From Cytophagia bacterium (GTDB lineage: Bacteria > Bacteroidota > Bacteroidia > Cytophagales > Spirosomataceae), in assembly GCA_004293645.1 (NCBI GenBank), contig REAB01000064.1, forward strand, positions 1 to 40,551: a stretch of 40,551 nucleotides of DNA, written 5' to 3'. A model generated the notes under the pieces. That model had not been told where the DNA came from, did not search any database, and worked only from the letters and a program-made list of their open reading frames with translations. The position numbers were made by a program, and so were the translations under genes. Below are positions 7,405 through 15,365 of the stretch, piece by piece (the stretch's first letter is position 1; each line of letters starts with the position of its first letter).

Positions 7405-8790
7405 ATGCTAATTAAATACCAAGTAAAAGCTGTCAAAAATGCATTATTAGTTGGATTGAGCATTTTAGGGGTGGAACTCGCTCTCATAGCTTACGACACT
7501 TGGATGGCCAACAACGATGGGTTTATCAAAAACTATCACATCGTTAATTCTTTTAGATACGTTTGGCTCGGATGGTTTTTGGCGGCAAGTATCGCTTTTA
7601 TCATTACGTCAAAATATACTTTTTTGCAAAATTTTGGGTTTAGCACCTTAAGTTTTGTCGTGATATGGGCTGTTTTAGAGGTATTGTTTCTCTTACTTTA
7701 CAAGTTTCAAGTGTTACAAACAAACCCACCTTACCACCGATTTACGGTATTCGATGAGCAGTTAAATAAACTATCAAGTGGTGATTTTAATGCTTTTTTT
7801 GGGCGTTGGAGTACCCCTTATGATTCATCTTTTCGGACACGCCCTGCTGGCGACAGCATCAAGATTAGTTACAATGCCTTTGGCGCGCGCGACAAGCAAA
7901 GGAGTACGCACAAAAGTAGTACAAAAAAAAGAATAATAGTGATTGGCGATTCCTTTGTGGAGGGCTATATGCTCGACACCGCGCAACGCCTTACCAATCT
8001 AATGGAGAGAGCTACAAACTGTGAACACCTCAATATTGCCATAAATGGTACGGGACTTATTACTTATTTTCTTGAATATAAATATTTGGCCAAACGCTTT
8101 GAACACGATGTAGTAATGATTGGAATACTTCCTGCCAACGATTTTGAGGTGCATTCAGAAAACGACGAAATGTCGCTTTTTGATTCTCCAATTTATCGGC
8201 CTTATTGGCGCAAAGTATCCAAGGGTAACTACGAGTTGAAATACTCTTTGGCAAGTATTAATCAGTCTATAGCTTCTTACGAGGGTATTAGAAATCCACG
8301 TATTGTTGTCAAAACGGTAGATTCACTTTACCGATCCATCAATTGGTATAAACGCCCCCAAGTTGAGTTAAACCAAAATTCATATTTGTACAAAGGCGTG
8401 TTGGAGTTGGCAGCAAAAGTAAGTGCGAAAAGAAAAACTAATGATACTCTTAAACCTATCAATACCGAAAATATAGACCTGCTGACTTACTTTCTGGCGC
8501 AATTACGCCTTGAAACCCAAGGAAAGAAGGTGATTCTTGTGGTATTTCCAATTGAGAAGGATTTGAAAGGGGGAGACTTGGTTGAGATAGAAAAATTCAA
8601 TAAAACCTTGACGCTGCTGTGTTCAAAAAATGGATTTGGCTGCATTGATATTTTGCCCTATTTTAAAAATTATAAGGGTAATATTTCTGATTTATACACC
8701 CAAGGAGACGGTCATTGGAGCGCAAAGGGCGATAGTTTGGCCGCTCAGGCTATTATGAACCACCCTCTTTACAAACAGGCAATCAAATAA
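7405..8790 (+). CDS. Membrane-anchored SGNH hydrolase-like protein
   Basis: A 461-residue protein with three N-terminal membrane helices (about 14-34, 49-68 and 75-96) and a C-terminal SGNH/GDSL-like domain. Motifs seen: IVIGDSFVEGY (block I with the likely nucleophile Ser), GILPANDFEVH (a block III-like N-D), and DGHWSAKGDSLAA (block V Asp-x-x-His equivalent). Related membrane SGNH proteins often add or remove acetyl groups on cell-surface polysaccharide, but the substrate here is unknown. The reading frame looks more AT-rich, and its codon choice less GC-ending, than the flanking ffh, ldcA-like and SDR genes, which may indicate transfer. It is 3 bases before nuoJ. Confidence 0.7.
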   Translation: MLIKYQVKAVKNALLVGLSILGVELALIAYDTWMANNDGFIKNYHIVNSFRYVWLGWFLAASIAFIITSKYTFLQNFGFSTLSFVVIWAVLEVLFLLLYKFQVLQTNPPYHRFTVFDEQLNKLSSGDFNAFFGRWSTPYDSSFRTRPAGDSIKISYNAFGARDKQRSTHKSSTKKRIIVIGDSFVEGYMLDTAQRLTNLMERATNCEHLNIAINGTGLITYFLEYKYLAKRFEHDVVMIGILPANDFEVHSENDEMSLFDSPIYRPYWRKVSKGNYELKYSLASINQSIASYEGIRNPRIVVKTVDSLYRSINWYKRPQVELNQNSYLYKGVLELAAKVSAKRKTNDTLKPINTENIDLLTYFLAQLRLETQGKKVILVVFPIEKDLKGGDLVEIEKFNKTLTLLCSKNGFGCIDILPYFKNYKGNISDLYTQGDGHWSAKGDSLAAQAIMNHPLYKQAIK

Positions 8791-8793
8791 AAG

Positions 8794-9321
8794 ATGATTC
8801 AGGCGGCATTTTATGGGTTTTCGGCGTTGGCTATTGGGGCGGCGTTGTTCATTTTGTTTACCCGAAATGTGCTTTATGCCGCCTTTTGCCTTTTTGTGGT
8901 TTTGTTGGGTGTGGCGGCGTTGTTTGTGTTGATGGGTGCTGATTTTCTGGCCATTGCCCAAATTCTGATATACGTGGGTGGCGTACTGATATTGCTCATT
9001 TTTGGCATCATGCTCACCCACCGTGGTGAGCCTACCACCAGCCAACAACCCAACCGAATAACGACGAAGCATCTAAACAAGTTTTGGGGATTTACGGTTG
9101 CACTAAGTATTTTTGGGATACTGTTTACGGTGCTTGTAAGTGCCAATTTTCAGATTATGCAACTGCCCAATGCCCCCATCAACGCTCCGCACTCTACCGT
9201 GCGGCGCATTGGTTTGAGCTTACTAACCGACAACGTACTGCCCTTTGAAATAGCGGGCGTGCTGCTCTTAATGGCACTCATTGGCGCCGCTTACGTGGCC
9301 ACGCCCACCAAAATAGAATAA
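8794..9321 (+). CDS. nuoJ: NADH-quinone oxidoreductase subunit J (orphan location)
   Basis: A 175-residue integral membrane protein with five hydrophobic helices. The N-terminal half is typical NuoJ: ALFVLMGADFLAIAQILIYVGGVLILLIFGIM, containing the conserved QIxIYVGAVxxLxxF-type segment. The C-terminal helix ending in LLMALIGAAYVA is also family-like. NuoJ is a proton-channel-arm subunit of complex I. The gene is isolated from other nuo genes, lying between a membrane SGNH gene (3-base gap) and an LD-carboxypeptidase gene (7-base gap), on the opposite strand from nuoABCD about 5.5 kb away. Confidence 0.88.
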   Translation: MIQAAFYGFSALAIGAALFILFTRNVLYAAFCLFVVLLGVAALFVLMGADFLAIAQILIYVGGVLILLIFGIMLTHRGEPTTSQQPNRITTKHLNKFWGFTVALSIFGILFTVLVSANFQIMQLPNAPINAPHSTVRRIGLSLLTDNVLPFEIAGVLLLMALIGAAYVATPTKIE

Positions 9322-9328
9322 AATTGAT

Positions 9329-10252
9329 TTGAAGAACACACTCATAAAGCCGCCCTTTCTACAACCGCACGACCGCGTGGGCATATTGGCCATGGCCAGC
9401 AAATTGGATTATGATTTATTGCAACCAGCCTTTAAAATATTGCGCGACGAGTGGCAGTTGGAAGTAGTAGAAGGCGCAAGTTTGCGGGCCCAGTACCGCC
9501 AATTTGCGGGAACGGACGCGCAACGCCAGCAAGATTTTCAGCAAATGCTCGACGACCCCAGCATCAAAGCCATTTTTTCGGCGCGGGGTGGGTATGGCAG
9601 TTCGCGCTTTATTGATTTGGTAAGTTTTCGTAAGTTTAAGCAAGCCCCCAAATGGGTGGTGGGTTTTAGCGACATCACCGCCGTGCACGGACGAATACAA
9701 CAATTGGGCTACGAAAGCCTGCACGCCACCATGCCCAAACTGTTTGGCAATGAGGGCAACGAGGAGTCGGTAGAAACGCTCCGAAAAGCGCTTTTTGGCG
9801 AAAGTCTGATTTACCAAACTGCCCCGCACCATTTTAATAGGCAAGGTACGGCTCAGGGCATACTCACGGGTGGCAATTTGTGCCTGCTTGCGCACGGGCT
9901 TGGCTCGCGCTCCGAAATAGACACGCGCGGCAAAATATTGTTTATCGAAGACGTAGAAGAAGCACTTTACAACATTGACCGCCTGATGGTGCAACTCAAA
10001 CGTGCCAACAAACTCAAACCATTGGCAGGCTTGATTGTGGGCCAATTTTCGGAGTCGCGCGATAACCCTGAGGCGAGTTTTGGTAAAACCGAATATGAAA
10101 TCATTGCCGAACACGTAGCCGACTATGATTTCCCAGTTTGTTACAATTTTCCAGTAGGCCACACCGCCCACAATTGGGCCATGCCCGTGGGCAGATTGGC
10201 CGCACTCAATATGACAGACCAAACAGTTGTACTTACTTTTCCTGAACCATGA
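9329..10252 (+). CDS. LD-carboxypeptidase (S66 family, muramoyltetrapeptide carboxypeptidase)
   Basis: A 307-residue S66 peptidase, expected to remove the terminal D-Ala from cytoplasmic murein tetrapeptides during cell-wall recycling. The Ser-Glu-His set is visible: Ser114 in VGFSDITA, Glu207 in LFIEDVEEALY and His278 in FPVGHTAHN. The ARGGYGSSR loop (85-93) is also diagnostic. I use a TTG start at 9329, because the family N terminus (PHDRVGILA) lies upstream of the first ATG and the TTG is seven bases after the nuoJ stop. Its stop overlaps the SDR gene start (ATGA), so the two are coupled. Confidence 0.92.
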   Translation: MKNTLIKPPFLQPHDRVGILAMASKLDYDLLQPAFKILRDEWQLEVVEGASLRAQYRQFAGTDAQRQQDFQQMLDDPSIKAIFSARGGYGSSRFIDLVSFRKFKQAPKWVVGFSDITAVHGRIQQLGYESLHATMPKLFGNEGNEESVETLRKALFGESLIYQTAPHHFNRQGTAQGILTGGNLCLLAHGLGSRSEIDTRGKILFIEDVEEALYNIDRLMVQLKRANKLKPLAGLIVGQFSESRDNPEASFGKTEYEIIAEHVADYDFPVCYNFPVGHTAHNWAMPVGRLAALNMTDQTVVLTFPEP

Positions 10253-11046
10253 ATTTTACCAACAAAGTAGTTTGGATAACGGGGGCTTCGTCGGGCATTG
10301 GCGAAGCATTGGCCGTGGCATTTGCCCAAAAAGGCGCAAAATTGGTGCTGTCGGCGCGGCGTAAAGAAGAATTGGAACGGGTGAAACGGACGCTTAAAAT
10401 CTCTGACGACCAAGTGTTGGTGCTGCCAATGGACGTTACCGATTTTGGCAAAGCCGAGCTGCTTGCCCAGCAAGTAATAGCGCATTTTGGCCAAATAGAT
10501 TACATGGTTCACAACGCGGGCATTAGCCAGCGTGGGGCGGTTCAAGGCACAAGCCTCGATGTGTATCAACGTTTGATGGACGTGAATTTTTTTAGCACGG
10601 TGGCCCTTACCAAAGCCATTTTGCCGTTTATGCAAGCTCAAAAAAGTGGCCATTTTGTGGTCATCAGCAGCGTAGCGGGCAAAGTAGGCACGCTCATGCG
10701 TTCGGGCTATAATGCCTCCAAACACGCATTACACGGTTTTTATGACTCGCTTCGGGCCGAAATGTACGACGATAACATTCAAGTTTTGTTGGTGTGTCCA
10801 GGCTATATTCGTACCAATATTTCGGTAAATGCCCTCAACGAAAAAGGCGAACCTACTGGAAAAATGGACAATGCCCAGGCGCAGGGCATTGCCGTGGAGG
10901 AGTGCGCGGCACGCATTGTAACGGCCGTAGAAAACAAGAAAAAAGAAATAGTGATTGGGGGATTGAAAGAAACTGCCGCCGTTTATCTGAAACGTTTTTG
11001 GCCTAATTTACTGCACGACTTGGTCAGAAAATCGCCGCCGTCTTAA
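10249..11046 (+). CDS. Short-chain dehydrogenase/reductase (SDR) family oxidoreductase
   Basis: A 265-residue classical SDR. Cofactor site TGASSGIG at 11-18, HNAG at 88-91, and catalytic residues Ser141 (ISSVAG), Tyr154 and Lys158 (YNASK) are all present. An Arg pair (ARRKE, 36-40) after the second strand suggests NADP(H) rather than NAD(H), as inference. The substrate cannot be read from sequence. It overlaps the carboxypeptidase gene by four bases and is the last gene of the ffh run. Only eight bases separate its stop from the convergent dnaA stop, so no terminator fits between them. Confidence 0.93.
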   Translation: MNFTNKVVWITGASSGIGEALAVAFAQKGAKLVLSARRKEELERVKRTLKISDDQVLVLPMDVTDFGKAELLAQQVIAHFGQIDYMVHNAGISQRGAVQGTSLDVYQRLMDVNFFSTVALTKAILPFMQAQKSGHFVVISSVAGKVGTLMRSGYNASKHALHGFYDSLRAEMYDDNIQVLLVCPGYIRTNISVNALNEKGEPTGKMDNAQAQGIAVEECAARIVTAVENKKKEIVIGGLKETAAVYLKRFWPNLLHDLVRKSPPS

Positions 11047-11054
11047 CTCAAAAA

Positions 11055-12491
11055 CTACCTGCCAAAATTGCTCCTTAACTTCTGAACAGCTTCATTTACT
11101 ACCTCGTCTTGGGTTATCAAATCGTTGATGGTTTGAATGGCGTGAATCACGGTGCTGTGGTCGCGGCCACCAAAATGGTATCCAATTGATTTGAGCGGTA
11201 GGGGAGTGAGTTCTTTGGCAAAATACATGGCCATTTGGCGCGGATACACCAGCTCTTTTTTGCGGCTTTTGCTCTTCAAATCGCTGATGCTGACATCAAA
11301 ATAATCGGCTATCATTTCTTGAATGGTGTCCATATTTACTTCGCGGTCGTGCGAGGTAACGATGTTTTTCAACACGCTTTTGGTCAATTCAAGGTCAATT
11401 TCGCGGCGCACGAGCGAGGCTTGCGCCATCAAAGAGATAATGACTCCCTCCAACTCGCGCACATTGGTATTGACACTGTGCGCCACGTACTCAATCACGC
11501 CGTAGTCAATGTTTACGCCTTCGGTTTGGAGTTTACGCTGGATAATGGCAATGCGGGTTTCTAAGTCGGGCGTTTGTAAGTCGGCGGTGAGGCCCCACTT
11601 AAACCTTGACAACAGGCGGTCTTGCAAACCCTGCAAATCGGCGGGGCGGCGGTCGGAGGTCATAATAATTTGACGACCCGACTGGTGCAAATGATTGAAA
11701 ATATGAAAGAATGTATCCTGCGTTTTTTCTTTGCCCGACAAAAACTGCACGTCGTCCAAGATGAGCGTGTCTATTTTCATGTAGAAGTCGGTAAAATCTT
11801 GGAGCGTATTGCTCTTGATGGCGTTGATAAACTGGTTCGTGAACTTTTCGGACGACACATACAGCACAAATTTGTTGTTGTGTTTGCCTTTTATTTCGTT
11901 GCCAATGGCCTGTACCAAATGCGTTTTGCCCAAACCCACGCCGCCATAAATCAACAACGGATTGAACGATGTAATACCAGGCCGCTGCGCCACGGCATGG
12001 CCCGCCGAGCGCGCCAAGCGGTTGCAGTCGCCTTCAATGTAATTGTCAAATTTATAGTTGGGGTTCAAATACGAATCCAACGCCAGCGAATCTTGGTCTT
12101 TTGGCGGGGTGTGCGACGTGTTTTTCTTGAAATCGTCGGGGCGTTGTTGCGGCTTGGCTGCTGCCGCGTAGGGCGAGTTGCTGGTTGGTACATTTACTTT
12201 GATGGGTCCCTGACGGTCGGTGCCCGCATCTACAATAATCGAATATTCGAGCATGCCATCGCGGCCAATAGAAGTATCAAGCGCACGCCGTAAGATGTGA
12301 ATGTAGTTTTCTTCCAACCACTCATAAAAAAACTGGCTTGGCACTTGAATAGTCAAAGTCTTGCCGTTGAGCCGCAACGGAACGATGGGCTCAAACCAAG
12401 TTTTAAAACTTTGGTCGGGTACATTGGCCTGAATAACGCGCAGGCACTGTTCCCACACACTATCTATTTCGCGTCGCAAGACATTTTCCAC
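11055..12491 (-). CDS. dnaA: Chromosomal replication initiator protein DnaA
   Basis: Full-length 478-residue DnaA. Domain I covers about 1-90, followed by a variable linker to about 145. The AAA+ domain has Walker A GGVGLGKTH (183-191), Walker B LILDDVQFL (243-251) and a sensor region with SDRRP. The DNA-binding domain IV ends in the signature GGRDHSTVIHA. It initiates replication by opening oriC. It is monocistronic, with dnaN absent next to it, and divergent from the mutA-like gene. I see no good DnaA boxes (TTATCCACA) in the 254-base upstream region, so oriC is probably elsewhere or uses divergent boxes. Confidence 0.98.
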   Translation of the reverse strand: MENVLRREIDSVWEQCLRVIQANVPDQSFKTWFEPIVPLRLNGKTLTIQVPSQFFYEWLEENYIHILRRALDTSIGRDGMLEYSIIVDAGTDRQGPIKVNVPTSNSPYAAAAKPQQRPDDFKKNTSHTPPKDQDSLALDSYLNPNYKFDNYIEGDCNRLARSAGHAVAQRPGITSFNPLLIYGGVGLGKTHLVQAIGNEIKGKHNNKFVLYVSSEKFTNQFINAIKSNTLQDFTDFYMKIDTLILDDVQFLSGKEKTQDTFFHIFNHLHQSGRQIIMTSDRRPADLQGLQDRLLSRFKWGLTADLQTPDLETRIAIIQRKLQTEGVNIDYGVIEYVAHSVNTNVRELEGVIISLMAQASLVRREIDLELTKSVLKNIVTSHDREVNMDTIQEMIADYFDVSISDLKSKSRKKELVYPRQMAMYFAKELTPLPLKSIGYHFGGRDHSTVIHAIQTINDLITQDEVVNEAVQKLRSNFGR

Positions 12492-12612
12492 CTATTTTAT
12501 GCGGTTTTCTGAGTATTTTTCATAACCATTTATGTCCTTATTTTGAAGTTTTGACAACTTCTTCAAAGGTAAATCATTGAGCAAAAAAATTAGGAAGTTT
12601 TTTAAAGGGTTG

Positions 12613-12646
12613 CAAAAATAGATAAAAGCCGTTCAAGAACAACAAA
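12613..12646 (-). promoter_or_regulatory. Candidate promoter of dnaA
   Basis: On the minus strand a -33 element (TTTG and TTG side by side, 12640-12646) is separated by exactly 19 bases from TATTTTTG (12613-12620), an exact match to TAnnTTTG. Transcription would start near 12605, giving a leader of about 115 bases before the ATG at 12491. A second -7-like motif, TACCTTTG, lies nearer the gene at about 12566 without a -33. Confidence 0.55.
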
Positions 12647-12670
12647 TTAATTTTAATTCTACGCCATAAT

Positions 12671-12701
12671 TTTGAACCACATTCATATAGTCCTATTTTT
12701 A
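12671..12701 (+). promoter_or_regulatory. Candidate promoter of the methylmalonyl-CoA mutase small-subunit gene
   Basis: TTTG (12671-12674), 19 bases, then TATTTTTA (12694-12701), which differs from TAnnTTTG only in the last base. The expected start site is near 12708, about 38 bases before the ATG. It is divergent from the dnaA promoter, with the two -33 elements about 25 bases apart. Confidence 0.5.
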
Positions 12702-12745
12702 CCACCCAATCACCAAAAGTAAGTTTTTTTTTAAATTATTGTGCC

Positions 12746-14113
12746 ATGAACCACGCTTTGTTTTCCGAATTTTCTTCAACCGACTTTGCCGCTTGGCAAG
12801 CGCAAGCCATCAAAGATTTGAAAGGCAAAGATTTTGAGGCTACGCTGCATTGGCGCACGCCCGAAGGTTTCACGGTAGCACCCTATTATACCGCCGAACA
12901 CCACACCAACAGCCTGCCTCTGCCCGCCACGGCAGGTTGGCTCAACCAGCCCGTGGTGGTTTATCAAAACGAGCAAGCCACCAACGCCCAGCTCATGGGC
13001 GCGTTACAAAAAGGCGCAGATGCTTTGATTTTAGACTTTGCCGATGCCTCTATTGATGACATTTCGCTCTCTAAATTGCTCAATAACACCAAGTTGAGCG
13101 ACACCCCCGTTGTTTTTAAAACCAACGGGCAGGGCGCATTGTTGCTCCACCATTTGCAGCGATTTGTGCCTTACCAAATGAAAGGCGGCTTGGCCGACGA
13201 CCCGCTGGCCAATTGGATGCAAACGGGTTTTTTGGCCGCAGAATGGCCCCAGCAAACTGCCGATTTACTAAAAAACACCGCCAATTCGCCGTTTTTTAGG
13301 ACTTTGTGCGTGCAAAGCCACGTTTTTCACAACGCGGGAGCCCATGCAGTGCAAGAGCTGGCCTTTACGCTGTCGAGCGCGGCTACGTACTTAGACCAAC
13401 TCACCGACTTGGGTTTGAGCCTCGCAGAAATTACCCCAAAAATTCACTTCTCAGTGTCGGTGGGCAGCAATTATTTTATGGAAATTGCCAAACTACGGGC
13501 ATTGCGGTATTTGTGGGCAACGCTCTGCGACCAGTGGCAGCCCGCCGACAATCGGCCACCAACGCCTGTTTTTATTCAAGCCCAAACTTCTACTTTTTAT
13601 AACGCGGCGGCTTCGCCCTACACCAATTTGCTTCGGGCCACTACCCAAGCCATGAGCGCCACTTTGGGCGGCTGTGATGCACTTACGGTGCTGAATTACA
13701 ACGAAATAGCTGCGCAATCAGATGATTTTGCTGCCCGAATTGCCCGCAATATTTCGGTATTATTAAAAGATGAAAGCCATTTTGACAAAACCACCGACCC
13801 CGCCGCTGGCAGTTATTTTTTAGAAAACCTCACCCAACAACTCATCGAAGCAACTTGGAAATTGTTTTTGGAAGTAGAACAAAAAGGCGGCTTATTGGCG
13901 GCTTTTGAACAAGGATTTGTGCAACAACAAATTGAAGAAACCTTTGACCAAAAACGGCAAAAAGCGCAAGCAGGAACGTCTATTTTGGTAGGCGTAAACA
14001 AATACCAAACACCCGACGATGTGTTGGTGGCGGCAGCTACGCCCCCAAAAGCAACCAATTCTGCCGTTGATTTTGCGTTATTGCCCAACCGACGCATTGC
14101 CGATTGGGCATAA
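12746..14113 (+). CDS. mutA: Methylmalonyl-CoA mutase small (beta) subunit-like protein
   Basis: A 455-residue protein with the substrate-barrel fold of the non-catalytic small subunit of methylmalonyl-CoA mutase. The N terminus (FAAWQAQAIKDLKGKDFE, then L-x-W-x-T-x-E-G-F) and the TDPAAGSYFLENLTQQLIEATW block are typical. The B12-binding-like C-terminal domain found in ~620-residue small subunits is absent; the protein ends after a short tail, as in several Bacteroidota homologues. With MutB it would convert methylmalonyl-CoA and succinyl-CoA, with B12 bound only by MutB. No mutB gene follows within the window, which is unusual since the two genes are often adjacent. A degenerate terminator hairpin follows. 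Confidence 0.85.
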   Translation: MNHALFSEFSSTDFAAWQAQAIKDLKGKDFEATLHWRTPEGFTVAPYYTAEHHTNSLPLPATAGWLNQPVVVYQNEQATNAQLMGALQKGADALILDFADASIDDISLSKLLNNTKLSDTPVVFKTNGQGALLLHHLQRFVPYQMKGGLADDPLANWMQTGFLAAEWPQQTADLLKNTANSPFFRTLCVQSHVFHNAGAHAVQELAFTLSSAATYLDQLTDLGLSLAEITPKIHFSVSVGSNYFMEIAKLRALRYLWATLCDQWQPADNRPPTPVFIQAQTSTFYNAAASPYTNLLRATTQAMSATLGGCDALTVLNYNEIAAQSDDFAARIARNISVLLKDESHFDKTTDPAAGSYFLENLTQQLIEATWKLFLEVEQKGGLLAAFEQGFVQQQIEETFDQKRQKAQAGTSILVGVNKYQTPDDVLVAAATPPKATNSAVDFALLPNRRIADWA

Positions 14114-14152
14114 AAATCAAAAAAATCAGCGAAGTGGTTCATTAATTTACGG

Positions 14153-14178
14153 CCAAATGTCGTTTGCCCGACGTTGGG
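14153..14178 (+). terminator. Degenerate terminator-like hairpin after mutA
   Basis: Stem 14153-14162 with 14169-14178 (CCAAATGTCG against CGACGTTGGG), with one A-G mismatch and one G-U pair and a 6-base loop, followed by a T-rich stretch (TTCGTTTTTATTT). It shares an 11-base core (CGTCGGGC region, inverted) with the perfect hairpin at 16056-16079. Confidence 0.5.
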
Positions 14179-14238
14179 CTTCGTTTTTATTTGTCAAATT
14201 TGTGGCTGTTATTAAATTAGCACCATACTCCAAACCCA

Positions 14239-15285
14239 ATGCCTGCTTCCAAATTGCTGCCACCCCGTTGGTTCGTTAAACTATTCAATTACGAATACTG
14301 GACGTGGTGGATTTTCTTTTTGCCAATGGTGCCTTATTGGGCTTATTTGGCCCTGCGCAACCGCTCTTTGACCTATTTCACCACCGTCAATCCGTGCATA
14401 CCCGACGGCGGCGTGTTTGGTGAAAGTAAGATGGATATTTTGAATCAAATTAATGCTAAATACCTGCCCATCAGCTTGTTGTTGCCGCTCGGTGAGCCTT
14501 TTGAGCAAACCACGCAGCGCATCAAAACCGTTCAACTGGGCTTTCCGCTCATTGCCAAACCCGACGTGGGCGGGCGGGGCTTTCGGGTGGAGAAAATAGA
14601 CACGCCCGCCGAGTTGCAGCAATATTTAGCGGAGGCCATTATGCCCGTTATTTTGCAAGAATTTGTCGATTACGACCTCGAACTGGGCGTGATGTACGCC
14701 CGCTTGCCCAACCAGCCGCAGGGACGCGTAACGTCTATTGCCCAAAAAGAATTTTTGCACATCGAAGGCGACGGCCACAGCTCACTCGGCCAACTTTTAG
14801 AGCAACACCCCCGCGCCCGAATGGCCATCGAAGAGCTCCGCGAGCGGCTTCGAAACGACTGGCAGCTCGTTATTCCTGCCCGCCAAAACCGCTTGGTACA
14901 GCCCATTGGCAACCATTGCTTGGGTACCAAATTTTTGAACGCCAATCACCTCATCAATGACCAACTTTCGGCAGTTTTTGATGCCATTTCGTTGCCCATC
15001 GAAGGTTTCTATTATGGCCGCTTTGACTTGAAGGTGAGCAACTTAGCCGATTTGTACGCGGGCAAAAATATGAAGATAATGGAGTTAAACGGAGCAACTT
15101 CTGAGCCAGGACACGTCTATGACCCCGCCTACCGACTTTGGCAAGCCTACCGCGACGTGGCCCAACACATGAAAATTGTGGCCAACATCAGTGCCATCAA
15201 CATCAAGCGCGGCGTAGCTCCCACGCCTTTGCGCCAACTGATTCGAAACTCCAAAGCGTTTTTTGACGTGAGCGGCCAAATCTAA
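14239..15285 (+). CDS. ATP-grasp domain protein, D-alanine-D-alanine ligase-like
   Basis: A 348-residue protein. A tryptophan-rich hydrophobic segment lies near residues 18-40 (WTWWIFFLPMVPYWAYLAL), possibly a membrane-associated helix. An ATP-grasp-like core follows: FPLIAKPDVGGRGF (lysine-containing nucleotide strand and glycine-rich loop), VILQEFVDYDLELGVMYAR (the E-x-x-x-G strand), FDLKV and the metal-binding end IMELNGATSEPGH, where D-Ala ligases have N-x-x-P/E-P. It may ligate an amino acid or peptide, but the substrate is unknown. It lies alone between the mutA-like and crp-like genes on the same strand, with 125 and 80 bases on either side. Confidence 0.75.
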   Translation: MPASKLLPPRWFVKLFNYEYWTWWIFFLPMVPYWAYLALRNRSLTYFTTVNPCIPDGGVFGESKMDILNQINAKYLPISLLLPLGEPFEQTTQRIKTVQLGFPLIAKPDVGGRGFRVEKIDTPAELQQYLAEAIMPVILQEFVDYDLELGVMYARLPNQPQGRVTSIAQKEFLHIEGDGHSSLGQLLEQHPRARMAIEELRERLRNDWQLVIPARQNRLVQPIGNHCLGTKFLNANHLINDQLSAVFDAISLPIEGFYYGRFDLKVSNLADLYAGKNMKIMELNGATSEPGHVYDPAYRLWQAYRDVAQHMKIVANISAINIKRGVAPTPLRQLIRNSKAFFDVSGQI

Positions 15286-15314
15286 ATACATCTTTTTTGT
15301 CGTTTTAAGCGTAT

Positions 15315-15359
15315 GTTGATTTAAACAATAAAATTGAATAGATTTCGACTTAAATCAAC
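15315..15359 (+). promoter_or_regulatory. Inverted repeat enclosing the candidate promoter of the Crp/Fnr gene
   Basis: A perfect 10-bp inverted repeat, GTTGATTTAA at 15315-15324 and TTAAATCAAC at 15350-15359, with a 25-base spacer. A candidate promoter sits inside it: TTG at 15316-15318, 20 bases, then TAGATTTC at 15339-15346 (one mismatch to TAnnTTTG). Each arm contains TTGAT, the half-site of Fnr-type regulators. The right arm ends six bases before the ATG at 15366, so autoregulation is plausible. Confidence 0.45.
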
Positions 15360-15365
15360 GACTCT

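Noticed and set aside
11622..12293. Open frame on the plus strand opposite dnaA
   Set aside because: Antisense shadow of dnaA with low-complexity composition and no recognisable domain.
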